A stretch of 64,000 nt of DNA from Phycisphaerae bacterium (GTDB lineage: Bacteria; Planctomycetota; Phycisphaerae; SM23-33). Positions 17,249 to 25,355 of this stretch are shown here, in pieces. The DNA is taken from NCBI GenBank assembly GCA_018335035.1, contig JAGXKT010000005.1:62001-126000 (forward strand), in the 5' to 3' direction. The position numbers and the translations under genes were made by a program. How positions within the stretch are numbered: position 1 is the stretch's first letter; every line of letters starts with the position of its first letter. The notes below the pieces were generated by a model. That model was not told where the DNA came from. It saw only the letters and a list, made by a program, of their open reading frames with translations, and did no database searches.

Positions 17249-18067
17249 GTGGCCTCGACACACCGGCGCAACGCGGTCGAGTTTCTCGGGGCCAAGCTCC
17301 TGGGCGGCCTGCGCTGGGCCGGCGGGCTGTCGCTGCTGGGCCGCGAGACGCTCCGTTGGGCGGGGCGCGGCGTGGTCCATCGCCGCGCGCGGCTTCGGCG
17401 CGGCACGCTGTCGGCGCAAATGGTCCGCGTCGGCGTCCGCAGCTTGGGCGTGGTGTTCGTCGTCCAGTCGTTCATCGGCGCGATTCTCGCGCTGCAGATG
17501 GCCGCCCCGCTCGCCCAGTGGGGTCAGGAAAGCCAGATACCCCGCATTGTCGGCGCCGCGGGCTTCCGCATGCTCGGGCCCATCATCACGGCCGTGGTGC
17601 TCAGCGGCTTCGCCGGGGCGTCGATCGCCGCCGAGCTGGGCACGATGGTCGTCGCCGAGGAGGTCGAGGCGCTGGAGGTCATGGCGCTGAATCCGGTGCG
17701 GTTCCTGGTGCTTCCGCGCGTGCTGGCGACCTTCATCATGATGATCCTGCTGACGGTGATCGCGGACCTGATTCTGGCGTTCGGGGGCTACGCCGCGGCG
17801 TGGGCGGCGCTGGGCCCGGACGTCTACCGCGGCTACTGGGACCGCATGCGCGACCAACTGGCTTACATGGACTTCTTCACCGGCCTGATCCAGGGCGGCG
17901 TGTTCGGGCTTCTGATCGGGCTGATCGCCTGCTTCGAGGGGCTCGGCGTCCGCGGCGGCGCCCAGGGCGTCGGACGGGCGACGACGCTGACGGTGGTCTA
18001 CTCGATCGTCGCTATCGGCGCCGCGGCGCTGGTCTGCACGATGATCTTCTACGCCTTCGGGCTGTAA
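17249..18067 (+). CDS. mlaE: Mla-type ABC transporter permease
   Basis: 272 aa with a GTG start. An N-terminal amphipathic segment is followed by hydrophobic helices typical of MlaE/YrbE: FVVQSFIGAILALQMA, MLGPIITAVVLSGFAGASIAAELGTM, and the coupling-type segment EEVEALEVMALNPVRFLVLPR. This is the inner-membrane permease of a phospholipid transport system between the two membranes. It is the third gene of the operon. Confidence 0.92.
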   Translation: MASTHRRNAVEFLGAKLLGGLRWAGGLSLLGRETLRWAGRGVVHRRARLRRGTLSAQMVRVGVRSLGVVFVVQSFIGAILALQMAAPLAQWGQESQIPRIVGAAGFRMLGPIITAVVLSGFAGASIAAELGTMVVAEEVEALEVMALNPVRFLVLPRVLATFIMMILLTVIADLILAFGGYAAAWAALGPDVYRGYWDRMRDQLAYMDFFTGLIQGGVFGLLIGLIACFEGLGVRGGAQGVGRATTLTVVYSIVAIGAAALVCTMIFYAFGL

Positions 18068-18085
18068 GCCCTCAGGAACAAACGG

Positions 18086-18934
18086 ATGTCCGCAGCGAAT
18101 GACATACCGGCCGTCCGCGTCTGGCAGTTGGTCAAGCGCTTCGGTGACCACACCGTGCTTCACGGTGTGGACCTGGAGGTCCGTCCCGGCGAGACGATGG
18201 TCATCATGGGCGGCTCCGGCTGCGGAAAAACCACGCTGCTGAAGCACATGATCGGCCTGCTGAGCCCGGATGCCGGCTCGGTCGAGCTATTCGGAAGCCG
18301 GCTGGACGAGCTGGACGAGGACGGGCTGGACGCGCTGCGCCGCCGGTTCGGCGTGCTGTTCCAGGGCGGGGCGCTGCTGACGAGCTTGACGGTAGCCGAG
18401 AACGTCGCGTTGGCGCTGGAGGAGCATACCGACCTGGACGCCGAGACGATCGACATCATCGTTCGGATCAAGCTCGAGCAGGTCGGCCTGCGCGAGGCGG
18501 CCGGGCGGATGCCCTCCGAGCTGTCCGGCGGCATGCGGAAGCGCGTCGGGCTGGCGCGGGCGCTGGCGCTGGACCCGGAGATCCTTTTCTACGACGAGCC
18601 CTCGGCCGGGCTGGACCCGGTCACCACGGCCGAGATCGACGAGCTGATCGCCGGGCTGACCCGCAAACTCGGCGTCACGAGCGTGGTGGTCACGCACGTG
18701 ATGGAGTCGGCCTTCCGAATCGCCGATCGCATGGCCATGCTCGACGCCGGACGCATGCTCAAGATCGCGCCGCGAGCCGACTTCGAGGCGATCCGCGACG
18801 GCGAACCGACCGGCGACGAGCAGGCCGACCTGATCCGCCAGTTCCTCCGAGGCGACGCCGAGGGGCCCATGAGCGCCCGGCGAACGCTCGACGGATACGA
18901 GCAGGACATCATGCGAGCAGCCGAGGGGGGCTGA
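18086..18934 (+). CDS. mlaF: Mla-type ABC transporter ATP-binding protein
   Basis: 282 aa. Walker A is GGSGCGKTTLL, the Q-loop region is LFQGGALLTSLTV, the signature is LSGGMRKRVGLARAL and Walker B is EILFYDEPSAGLDPV, followed by the switch histidine in VVTHVM. The sequence matches MlaF, which powers MlaE. A C-terminal extension of about 30 residues follows the ATPase core. Confidence 0.93.
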   Translation: MSAANDIPAVRVWQLVKRFGDHTVLHGVDLEVRPGETMVIMGGSGCGKTTLLKHMIGLLSPDAGSVELFGSRLDELDEDGLDALRRRFGVLFQGGALLTSLTVAENVALALEEHTDLDAETIDIIVRIKLEQVGLREAAGRMPSELSGGMRKRVGLARALALDPEILFYDEPSAGLDPVTTAEIDELIAGLTRKLGVTSVVVTHVMESAFRIADRMAMLDAGRMLKIAPRADFEAIRDGEPTGDEQADLIRQFLRGDAEGPMSARRTLDGYEQDIMRAAEGG

Positions 18935-18954
18935 GAACACCAGGGAGCACATCC

Positions 18955-20226
18955 ATGGCGAAAAAACGAACCAACGAGCTGACCGCGGGCCTGTTCGTGA
19001 TCGTCGCGCTGGGCGCGACGCTGGGCGTGGTGCTGTGGATCGGCGCGGCCGAGTTGTTCAAGCCCACCGGGCAGACCGCGTACTTCTACGTGGACCCGTC
19101 GGCCGGGTCGCTCGGTCTGGCCGAAGGCAGCGTCGTGCTCATCGGCGACGCCCCGATCGGCAAGATCACGGACGTCGCCTACGACGCCCACGCCGGGCGG
19201 ACCGTCTATCGCGTTCGCGTCGAACGCGGTGACGTGCAGATCCGCAGCGACGCCCACGCGACCGTCTCGCTGGCGATGCTCGGCACGGCCCAGCTTGTCA
19301 TCAAGAACCCCGGCTCGCCTGACCAGCCCCCCGCCGACGCGGCGCACGCCGTGCGTGTCACGGGCGGGCTGTCGGCCGCGTTCGACCAACTTACCGACAC
19401 GCTCAATACCGTCGGTTCGCTCGCCACGAGCGTCCAGAGCGAGCTGACGCCGAGCAATCCCGAGGCGCTGATCGCCAAGCTGCACGCCATTGCCAATCAC
19501 GCCACGCAGATCGCCGCGAACCTCAACGCGCAGCTTGATCCCGACGCGTCGGATTCCGTCATGGGGCATATCAAGAACGTCTCGCGCCACATCGACGAAG
19601 AAACCGACCGCAGAGCTGACGGCTCGCTGATGCACAAGGCCCACGGCGTCGCCGACGATGCGACCGTGATGGCCGGTAACGTCCGCGCCGCCACCGGCGA
19701 CATCAAGGCGATCACGTCCGACGCGCGTCCGAAGGTCGCCAAGATCCTCACGCACGCCGAGGCCACCGCCGAGGGGATGGCCAAGGACCTGCCCGGCATC
19801 TTCGAGCGGCTGCGCAAGGCCAATGACAAGATCCTCAAGGTCGCCAACGACCTGTCGGACGTCTCCGGCGCGACACGCGAGATCGTCGTGCTCAATCGCC
19901 ACAACATCGATCACATGATCGAGAACATGACGCGGGTGTCCGAGTCGCTGAAGGCAACGGCGGCCGAGATTCGCCGAAGCCCGTGGCGTCTGCTGCGCAA
20001 GCCGGAGCGTGAGGAAGTGGCGACGTACGACATTCTGACGGCCGCGACGGCGTTCGGACAGGGCGCCGCCTCGCTGGACCGCGCGGTCACCAAGCTCCAG
20101 ACGCTGGAGGGCGAGGCGGTCAGCCGCGACGACCCGCAGGTCAAGGAAATCCGCCAGCACCTCGCCGAAACGTTCGCCAAGTTCAAGGCCGTCGAGGACG
20201 CCCTCTGGAAGCAGATGCAGAAGTAG
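18955..20226 (+). CDS. mlaD: MCE/MlaD-domain lipid-binding protein
   Basis: 423 aa. One N-terminal membrane helix (GLFVIVALGATLGVVLWIGA) anchors a periplasmic MCE domain (about residues 38-125, with GLAEGSVVLIGDAPIGKI). A long helical, coiled-coil-rich tail follows, much longer than E. coli MlaD and more like the extended MCE proteins that form tunnels. It completes the operon; no mlaC or mlaA is present nearby. Confidence 0.9.
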   Translation: MAKKRTNELTAGLFVIVALGATLGVVLWIGAAELFKPTGQTAYFYVDPSAGSLGLAEGSVVLIGDAPIGKITDVAYDAHAGRTVYRVRVERGDVQIRSDAHATVSLAMLGTAQLVIKNPGSPDQPPADAAHAVRVTGGLSAAFDQLTDTLNTVGSLATSVQSELTPSNPEALIAKLHAIANHATQIAANLNAQLDPDASDSVMGHIKNVSRHIDEETDRRADGSLMHKAHGVADDATVMAGNVRAATGDIKAITSDARPKVAKILTHAEATAEGMAKDLPGIFERLRKANDKILKVANDLSDVSGATREIVVLNRHNIDHMIENMTRVSESLKATAAEIRRSPWRLLRKPEREEVATYDILTAATAFGQGAASLDRAVTKLQTLEGEAVSRDDPQVKEIRQHLAETFAKFKAVEDALWKQMQK

Positions 20227-20231
20227 CGGGC

Positions 20232-20280
20232 AGCGGGTAGCGGACAGCCGTCGGCAATCAGCGGTCAGCCCTCAGCAACA
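20232..20280. repeat. Heptamer tandem array (AGCNNNN x7)
   Basis: Seven consecutive 7-nt units (AGCGGGT, AGCGGAC, AGCCGTC, GGCAATC, AGCGGTC, AGCCCTC, AGCAACA) directly after the mlaD stop. A related array is at 50824. Confidence 0.7.
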
Positions 20281-20315
20281 GGCCTCACCGGCACCCGTGC
20301 CGCACGCACGCGGCG

Positions 20316-20972
20316 TCAGGCGTCCGTCGAGCCCGTCGCGCACCACGCCAGCATGCGCAGCAGGATCGTCCGGTACGTCGGGGCGGCCCACTCCTCGGCG
20401 AAATGCCCGGGTGCGAGATACGCCACGCGCCCCGCCCCTTCGCGGCGCGTCCAGCCCATGGGGTGCACTTCCTGCTCGTGCACCGCGGCGAGGCAGACGT
20501 CGATATCCGCTGAACACTGATGGAAGTAGAACTCGTCGAACACGGTGAACGCAGACAGGCCGTGCGTGATCGCGTTGCGGCAATGCCGCGGATAGACCGT
20601 GAACGAAAACGGCTTGGGGTGCTTCGCGAACCGCCCGCCGATCAGCTCCCGGTGAGCGGCGTTGCTCTCGCAACACACCGAGGCCGAATGCACGCCCAGC
20701 AGACCCTTGCCGCCGCGGACCCAGGCGCGCAAGGCCTCGATCTGCTCCGGCGCCAGGTCCCGCCCGTAGCGCGTGCCGTCGAAGGCATCGCCCAGCGAGG
20801 TGTACAGCAGCACCGCGTCGCAGTGCAGCGCGTCGAGCCGCGTGAAGACGTCGTGATCGTACGTCGCCTCGACGGCGTAGCCCTGCTCTTGCAGCAGCGG
20901 GCCCATCGCGGCCTCGAAGCCCTCGAAATCGTGATGGGCGCCGCCGAGAACGATCAGGATATCGCGTGCCAT
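20316..20972 (-). CDS. ThuA-like domain protein
   Basis: 218 aa from the ATG at 20972, which has TAGGAG upstream. The glutamine-amidotransferase-like ThuA fold is recognisable: ILIVLGGAHHDFEGFEAAMGPLL, DAVLLYTSLGDAF, LRAWVRGGKGLLGVHSASV and a C-terminal HFAEEWAAPTYRTILLRMLAW. ThuA proteins occur in sugar-utilisation clusters; no precise reaction is established. It follows an SDR gene by 11 nt and is probably cotranscribed with it. Confidence 0.85.
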   Translation of the reverse strand: MARDILIVLGGAHHDFEGFEAAMGPLLQEQGYAVEATYDHDVFTRLDALHCDAVLLYTSLGDAFDGTRYGRDLAPEQIEALRAWVRGGKGLLGVHSASVCCESNAAHRELIGGRFAKHPKPFSFTVYPRHCRNAITHGLSAFTVFDEFYFHQCSADIDVCLAAVHEQEVHPMGWTRREGAGRVAYLAPGHFAEEWAAPTYRTILLRMLAWCATGSTDA

Positions 20973-20983
20973 CGTCCCGGCTC

Positions 20984-21694
20984 CTACCACGGTAGCGCCC
21001 GCCCGTCATACTGGAAGAACCGCGGCATCTCGGCCGCGTCGGGACCGGTGATCAGGCGGAACAGCGCTTCGGCCGACTCCTCGGGCGAGAAGCCCATCTC
21101 AGGCGATCCCATCCTGGTGCGCATGCCGCCCGGATGGATCGCATGCACGCTGAAACCCGACGGCGAGAGGTAGTTGTGCAGGATTTGCGTCTGCATGTTC
21201 AGCGCCGCCTTGGACATGTTGTAGCCGAACCCCGCCCGCCGTTTGCAGTCGGCGATGCTGCCGGCCTCGGACGAGACGTTCACGATCCGCTTCAGCGCGC
21301 CGTTTTTCAGCAGGCCGAGGAATCGTTGCGTGACGCGCAGCGGCCCGATGGCGTTGACGTCGAACACGCGTCCGATCGCGTCGCAATCGACGTCCTCCAG
21401 CGGCTGCCGCGCGCCGGTGTGGATACCCGCGTTGTTGATGAGCATATCGAGCCGGTCGGTGTGCGCGGCGACCGCGTCGCCCGCCTCCCGGATGCAGCCC
21501 GGGTCGGTCACGTCGAGCCGGACCGGTATGCACGCGTCCGAGGCCTTGGCCAGGATCGGCGAGTCGGGCTCGATGTACCCGGCGAAGACGACCCAGCCGT
21601 CGTCCAGAAACGTCTCGACGAATGCGTAGCCCAGACCGCTGTCCGTGCCGGTAATCACCACGTGGCGTGTGTCCGGCGCGTCATCGGTATTCAT
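20984..21694 (-). CDS. Short-chain dehydrogenase/reductase
   Basis: 236 aa. The Rossmann motif TGTDSGLG, the structural NNAG, catalytic serine in NVSSEAGS and the YNMSK catalytic tyrosine-lysine pair are all present, so the enzyme should be active with NAD(P). The substrate is unknown; its neighbours (ThuA, sulfatase) suggest sugar or sulfated-glycan catabolism (inference). A MITE lies 18 bp upstream of its start. Confidence 0.9.
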   Translation of the reverse strand: MNTDDAPDTRHVVITGTDSGLGYAFVETFLDDGWVVFAGYIEPDSPILAKASDACIPVRLDVTDPGCIREAGDAVAAHTDRLDMLINNAGIHTGARQPLEDVDCDAIGRVFDVNAIGPLRVTQRFLGLLKNGALKRIVNVSSEAGSIADCKRRAGFGYNMSKAALNMQTQILHNYLSPSGFSVHAIHPGGMRTRMGSPEMGFSPEESAEALFRLITGPDAAEMPRFFQYDGRALPW

Positions 21695-21712
21695 GAGCAG
21701 AATCCTTTCGCC

Positions 21713-21776
21713 TAAATAGGGACAGTCACCATTTTTACATCTTCATCGCGGCGAAAATGGTGACTGTCCCTATTTA
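21713..21776. mobile_element. MITE-like inverted-repeat element, copy 2
   Basis: 64 bp with perfect 23-bp terminal inverted repeats (TAAATAGGGACAGTCACCAT at the left end). Its right terminus overlaps the TAA stop codon of the sulfatase gene. Confidence 0.8.
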
Positions 21777-23069
21777 CGCCCCGCCGGCGATCCGCTTGAA
21801 CTGTTCCATGCGCCGGCGGTAGGCGCTCTGGGCCATGGGCCCGTCAAGCAGCGGATCGCCCGTACGCTGCATCCACGCGTGCAGCACGCCGATCAGCTCG
21901 TCGCGCTTGCCCGCGTGGGCCGGGTCGGCTGCCAGGTTGTGCCGCTCGTGCGGATCGCCGGTCAGGTCATACAGCTCCAGCGGCGGATGGTACATCTCGT
22001 CGGGGTTCAGGGCCTTGGCGACCTCGACGTAGCTCTTGGCATTGTTGTCGTAATCCGGCGAGGTTTCCTGCCACGGCGCGAATTCGAAATTCGCCACGAG
22101 CTTCCATTGTCGGCTCCGCACCGCACGCATCGGATCGTAGTACGTGTGGTACGTCTTTTCCGCGAAGACGTATGCGTTTTCCGTGTAGTCGCCCCCGTCC
22201 AGCAGCGGCCGGAAGCTCCGACCGTGCAGATCGGACGGGCACGCCAGCCCGCACAGCTCAAGCAGCGCCGGCATGACGTCCACGTTGCTGATCATCTCCC
22301 GGCGAACCACGCCCTCGGGCAGGCCCGGACCGGCGACGATCAGCGGCACCTCAATGCCGGCATCGTACAGCGTCAGCTTGGCCTGGGGAAACGCGATGCC
22401 GTGGTCGGCCGTGAAGACCACGAGCGTGTCGTCGGCGATGCGCGACGCCTGAATCGCGTCAACAATGCGACCGAAGGCCGTATCCATCGCGCAGATCGAT
22501 GCTTCAATGTCCGCAAGGTCCTCGCGGACCTCCGGGATGTCCGGCAGGTACGGCGGGATGGTGAAGTGGTCCGGCGCGAGCGGCTCGACGCCCTCGTGCA
22601 CGAACGGACGGTGCGGCTCGAAAAAACCGACCTGCGCGAACAGCGGCCCGTCCGCCGGCTCGTAGTCGCCCAGAAGCGCGCAGACCTCGTCGGCGAGCTC
22701 CCCGCACGGGCGCACCGGGTGGATGTGCTCATAGCCGCAGCGTTCCGGGCTGGCCGCTTCGTGCTGCACGCCAAACAGGTGCGTCTCGTACCCGCTGCCG
22801 CGCAGACGCTGGACCAGGTGCGTCTCGTCGGCGTTCAGGTCGTTTCCGAAGCCGCCGTGGGCCAGCCCGACCACCCCGTTGGCGTGGGCGAACCGCCCGG
22901 TCCATAGACCCGCCCGCGAGGGGCTGCACTGCGGCGCGGTGCAGAAGCTGTTCTCAAAGCGAACGCCCGAGCCCGCGAATGCGTCGATCCGCGGCGAGCG
23001 GATATCCGACCGCCCGTAGCAGCCGAGGTGCTGCCCGAGGTCGTGACAAATGACGAAAACGATATTCAT
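21774..23069 (-). CDS. Sulfatase (formylglycine-dependent arylsulfatase family)
   Basis: 431 aa from the ATG at 23069 (AAGG upstream); the longer ORF start lacks family similarity. The CSPSR pentapeptide in APQCSPSRAGLWTGR carries the cysteine converted to formylglycine. Metal ligands appear at the N terminus (CHDLG) and in TADHGIAF. No signal peptide is seen, so the enzyme may be cytosolic or use an unusual export route. The last codon plus stop come from a MITE end, so the C terminus may have been reshaped. It may cleave sulfate from glycans; no sulfatase-maturase gene is in the window. Confidence 0.9.
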   Translation of the reverse strand: MNIVFVICHDLGQHLGCYGRSDIRSPRIDAFAGSGVRFENSFCTAPQCSPSRAGLWTGRFAHANGVVGLAHGGFGNDLNADETHLVQRLRGSGYETHLFGVQHEAASPERCGYEHIHPVRPCGELADEVCALLGDYEPADGPLFAQVGFFEPHRPFVHEGVEPLAPDHFTIPPYLPDIPEVREDLADIEASICAMDTAFGRIVDAIQASRIADDTLVVFTADHGIAFPQAKLTLYDAGIEVPLIVAGPGLPEGVVRREMISNVDVMPALLELCGLACPSDLHGRSFRPLLDGGDYTENAYVFAEKTYHTYYDPMRAVRSRQWKLVANFEFAPWQETSPDYDNNAKSYVEVAKALNPDEMYHPPLELYDLTGDPHERHNLAADPAHAGKRDELIGVLHAWMQRTGDPLLDGPMAQSAYRRRMEQFKRIAGGA

Positions 23070-23103
23070 GGCGCGACCTTCGTTTGCCCGCCCTTCCGGT
23101 CTC

Positions 23104-23208
23104 CTACCCTCGCACAAGCGCACGCGGCGTGCACGGGTTTTCTGCGCACGCGCCTTGCGGGTTCTGGACGACGGCGAAGCGCCCGTGCGTCTGCATCGGA
23201 TTGTTCAT
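23104..23208 (-). CDS. Possible 34-aa small protein upstream of the sulfatase
   Basis: ATG at 23208 preceded by AAGGGAG at six-base spacing; ends 34 nt before the sulfatase start. The sequence MNNPMQTHGRFAVVQNPQG continues with two cysteines. No homology recognised. A small protein or upstream ORF is possible, chance is too. Confidence 0.3.
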   Translation of the reverse strand: MNNPMQTHGRFAVVQNPQGACAENPCTPRALVRG

Positions 23209-23452
23209 CGCCTGCTCCCTTCCGGGCGCCGCGCGTCCAGGGGTGGTGATCGCAGAGGCCGGGTGCCCCGCGCGGCCGCACTGTAGCCCGCCCGTCGCGC
23301 GCGGCCCAAGACCGATCGCAAGGCGCCTGTCGCCACCGCCCATACCAAAGTGTCCTGAAGGCCTCTGCCGGGCGTGCGGCCGGTTCGCCGCGTGCCAACG
23401 GTCTCGTTTCGGGCGGCTTTCGGCAGAATATTGTCAGGAGGCCGGGATTCCT

Positions 23453-23481
23453 TTGACAAGATCAAGTGAAGCCCGTATAGT
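23453..23481 (+). promoter_or_regulatory. Strong sigma70-type promoter driving the small-RNA region
   Basis: TTGACA, exactly 17 nt, TATAGT. It is the best consensus match in the window and precedes no long ORF; the transcript would run into the two hairpins at 23597-23665. Confidence 0.7.
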
Positions 23482-23487
23482 GTCAAT

Positions 23488-23665
23488 GCGAGCTCGCGCA
23501 TCGCAAGGCGTCGTGATGCAGGAAAAATCGGAAAGGCAGAAAAAAACAGTAGAGAAAACCGTGTCTTCTGCCGTATACTAATATAGAGCGAGCGACAGGG
23601 GCTGCTCCCCCCAGCCCCTACGGCCGGCGAGGTTTCTCCTCCTTTCCCTCGCCGGCTGCTTTTTT
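23488..23665 (+). ncRNA. Candidate small RNA, copy A: two hairpins with C-rich loops and terminator
   Basis: From the inferred start near 23488. Hairpin 1 (23597-23619) has an eight-pair stem AGGGGCTG/CAGCCCCT and loop CTCCCCC. Hairpin 2 (23623-23656) has a ten-pair stem GCCGGCGAGG/CCTCGCCGGC with a 14-nt loop TTTCTCCTCCTTTC, followed by TTTTTT, so it doubles as an intrinsic terminator. The loop contains CUCCUCCUU, complementary to Shine-Dalgarno sequences. A second copy with compensatory changes is at 24029. Confidence 0.65.
23516..23581 (+). CDS. Possible 21-aa leader ORF in the small-RNA transcript
   Basis: MQEKSERQKKTVEKTVSSAV plus Tyr, ATG preceded by AAGG at seven bases. It ends 15 nt before the first hairpin. 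The stretch is markedly A-rich compared with its surroundings. Lys/Glu/Gln-rich with no known relatives; could be a small protein, a leader peptide, or noncoding. Confidence 0.35.
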   Translation: MQEKSERQKKTVEKTVSSAVY

Positions 23666-24028
23666 GCGCCGATGCACCCGTCGGATTTTGCGGATTATGC
23701 CGATCCGGCAGGCAAACTGGCCCGTGCCATGGTAGGGTTGATCGCCTAGGGTCTGCCCTTAAGCCGAGCCTGCCTGCCGTGCTGTCCCCATGAGGCCCGA
23801 GACGTTCGAGCGTCGCAGCGTGATCCGCATTGCGTGATGGCCGGGTGTCCCGGGGATGCCTGATGCCGTCTCACGGTCCGCGCCCCCGCAATCGCGTCGC
23901 CTCCTCCGCCGCCCGGCGGCCTTCCGACACCGATGCCGGGTCTGCATTTCTCACAAAAACGCCGGCGAGTATCGAACCATCCGGCGCGGCGCCGCGTAGC
24001 AAAATACAGACACGTTCAGTACGACTCC
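23666..24028. other. Gene-free stretch between the two RNA elements
   Basis: No ORF with a plausible ribosome binding site and no further repeat was found here. Confidence 0.6.
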
Positions 24029-24097
24029 AAGGGCTGCTCCTCCCAGCCCTTGAAGGCCGGCGGGGTTTCTCCTCCTTCCCCCGCCGGCCCTGTTTTT
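24029..24097 (+). ncRNA. Candidate small RNA, copy B: paralogous two-hairpin element
   Basis: Hairpin 1 (AAGGGCTG/CAGCCCTT, loop CTCCTCC) and hairpin 2 (11 pairs GGCCGGCGGGG/CCCCGCCGGCC, loop TTTCTCCTCCTTC, then TTTTT). Against copy A, stem positions change as pairs (G-C to A-T in hairpin 1, A-T to G-C in hairpin 2, G-T to G-C at the base) while the loops stay nearly identical. No clear promoter is seen upstream. Confidence 0.6.
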
Positions 24098-24117
24098 CAT
24101 ACCGCTGTCTTGTTGAT

Positions 24118-24149
24118 TCGTTGGCTCGTTCACTCGTTATCTCGTTGAC
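24118..24149. repeat. Octamer tandem array (TCGTTNNC x4)
   Basis: Four 8-nt units (TCGTTGGC, TCGTTCAC, TCGTTATC, TCGTTGAC) just before MITE copy 3. The reverse complement is the same octamer family as at 25356 and 25534. Confidence 0.65.
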
Positions 24150-24156
24150 TGGCTGG

Positions 24157-24245
24157 TAAATGGGGACAGTCACCATTTTCACCGCGGCGAAACCGGCGAA
24201 ATGGAACGACCGGGCTGCGATGAAAATGGTGACTGTCCCTATTTA
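24157..24245. mobile_element. MITE-like inverted-repeat element, copy 3
   Basis: 89 bp with 23-bp terminal inverted repeats differing at one base; same GGGACAGTCACC core as copies 1 and 2. It lies 60 bp before a HEAT-like gene and supplies an in-frame stop that limits that gene upstream. Confidence 0.8.
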
Positions 24246-24304
24246 CTCAGCCAGACCGCCACGCGGCCGCAAGACTGCGACGGCACGTCCAACTCTGTGG
24301 GGCC

Positions 24305-25231
24305 GTGGCGCCGGAGATCGTACCCCGCGTTGCCACGGAATTCGTCAAAACAGACCGGGCGTGGTTGCTGCGGGAACTTGCGCTATCAGGCACCAAAGAG
24401 CCGATGAACGATGTCGTCGTCGCCATGGCAGATCGCATCTGCACGGACGACGGACCGGTCGCCAGCACCCGGCCGTACTGGCGGCAGCTCATTGCAATGG
24501 GCAAGAAGGCCGCCCCCGCAGTCGCCGTGCTGAGCGAGGGGTTGCGCGACCCCGCCGCGGCGAGTCGGATATTGCAGGGCGGACATGCCTATTTCGGTCG
24601 GCTGCTGAAGAACAACCCCAGCGACAGAGCCGTCGAGCGGCTCAGCACCGTGATGTCCGCGCACCCGGACCTGATGAACTCGGCCGCCGTTGCGCTGGGC
24701 TACAGCGGCTCGCCGAAGGCCGTCGACACTCTCATCGCCCGGCTCAAGGCCGGCAGCAGGGAGTCCCCCAATCGCCTTCACCCCGTGATTAACGCGCTTG
24801 GGCGGCTCGGCGACGCACGCGCCATCGAGCCGCTACGTGCGCTCGGCGTGTCCGGACCGGTGCTCAGCGCGCTGGTCGCCATCGATGCCGACGCCGCGCG
24901 CGACACCGCGCTGCAGGCCCTCGACAGCACCGCAGCGGCCGAACGCGCCGCGGCGATCGACCATCTACGGCGATGGGACGTCGTGCCGAAGCTTCCGGAC
25001 GAACGGCGCGCCGCGCTGATGGAGCGGTTCTTCGTGATGACGCGGCAGGAGGAGGACCCGGCCGTCATTCGTCGGCTCGGCTGGCTGCTGCTGGAGGCCG
25101 TGCGAGAGTGGCATCTTGCCGACGCGCGCCGCGTGGAAAAGGCGTTCCGCGCCATGCGCGGCCGCGTGCGCCGGGCGCCCGTGACCGGGTGGGTTGATGA
25201 CTGGCTCGGCAAGCTGCGTAAGAAGCCGTGA
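24305..25231 (+). CDS. HEAT-repeat-like protein, possibly 5' truncated
   Basis: 308 aa from a GTG with no good ribosome binding site. Helical repeats of HEAT type are visible: AAPAVAVLSEGLRDPAAA, LMNSAAVALGYSGSPKAVDTLIARLK, VINALGRLGDARAIEPLRAL. There is no signal peptide or enzymatic motif. The open frame extends upstream to a stop codon inside MITE copy 3, so the original N terminus may have been lost by insertion. Function unknown; HEAT arrays usually bind other proteins. Confidence 0.6.
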   Translation: MAPEIVPRVATEFVKTDRAWLLRELALSGTKEPMNDVVVAMADRICTDDGPVASTRPYWRQLIAMGKKAAPAVAVLSEGLRDPAAASRILQGGHAYFGRLLKNNPSDRAVERLSTVMSAHPDLMNSAAVALGYSGSPKAVDTLIARLKAGSRESPNRLHPVINALGRLGDARAIEPLRALGVSGPVLSALVAIDADAARDTALQALDSTAAAERAAAIDHLRRWDVVPKLPDERRAALMERFFVMTRQEEDPAVIRRLGWLLLEAVREWHLADARRVEKAFRAMRGRVRRAPVTGWVDDWLGKLRKKP

Positions 25232-25355
25232 CCAGCCCGACGCGGCGACGCCGACGCGCGACGCGTCGTCGTCGACCGGACCCGCCCCGGCGCCGCAACG
25301 GCCGCGTACCGGCACCGAACCCCGGATGGGATGAGGCCACGCTTCGCAGGGCAAG

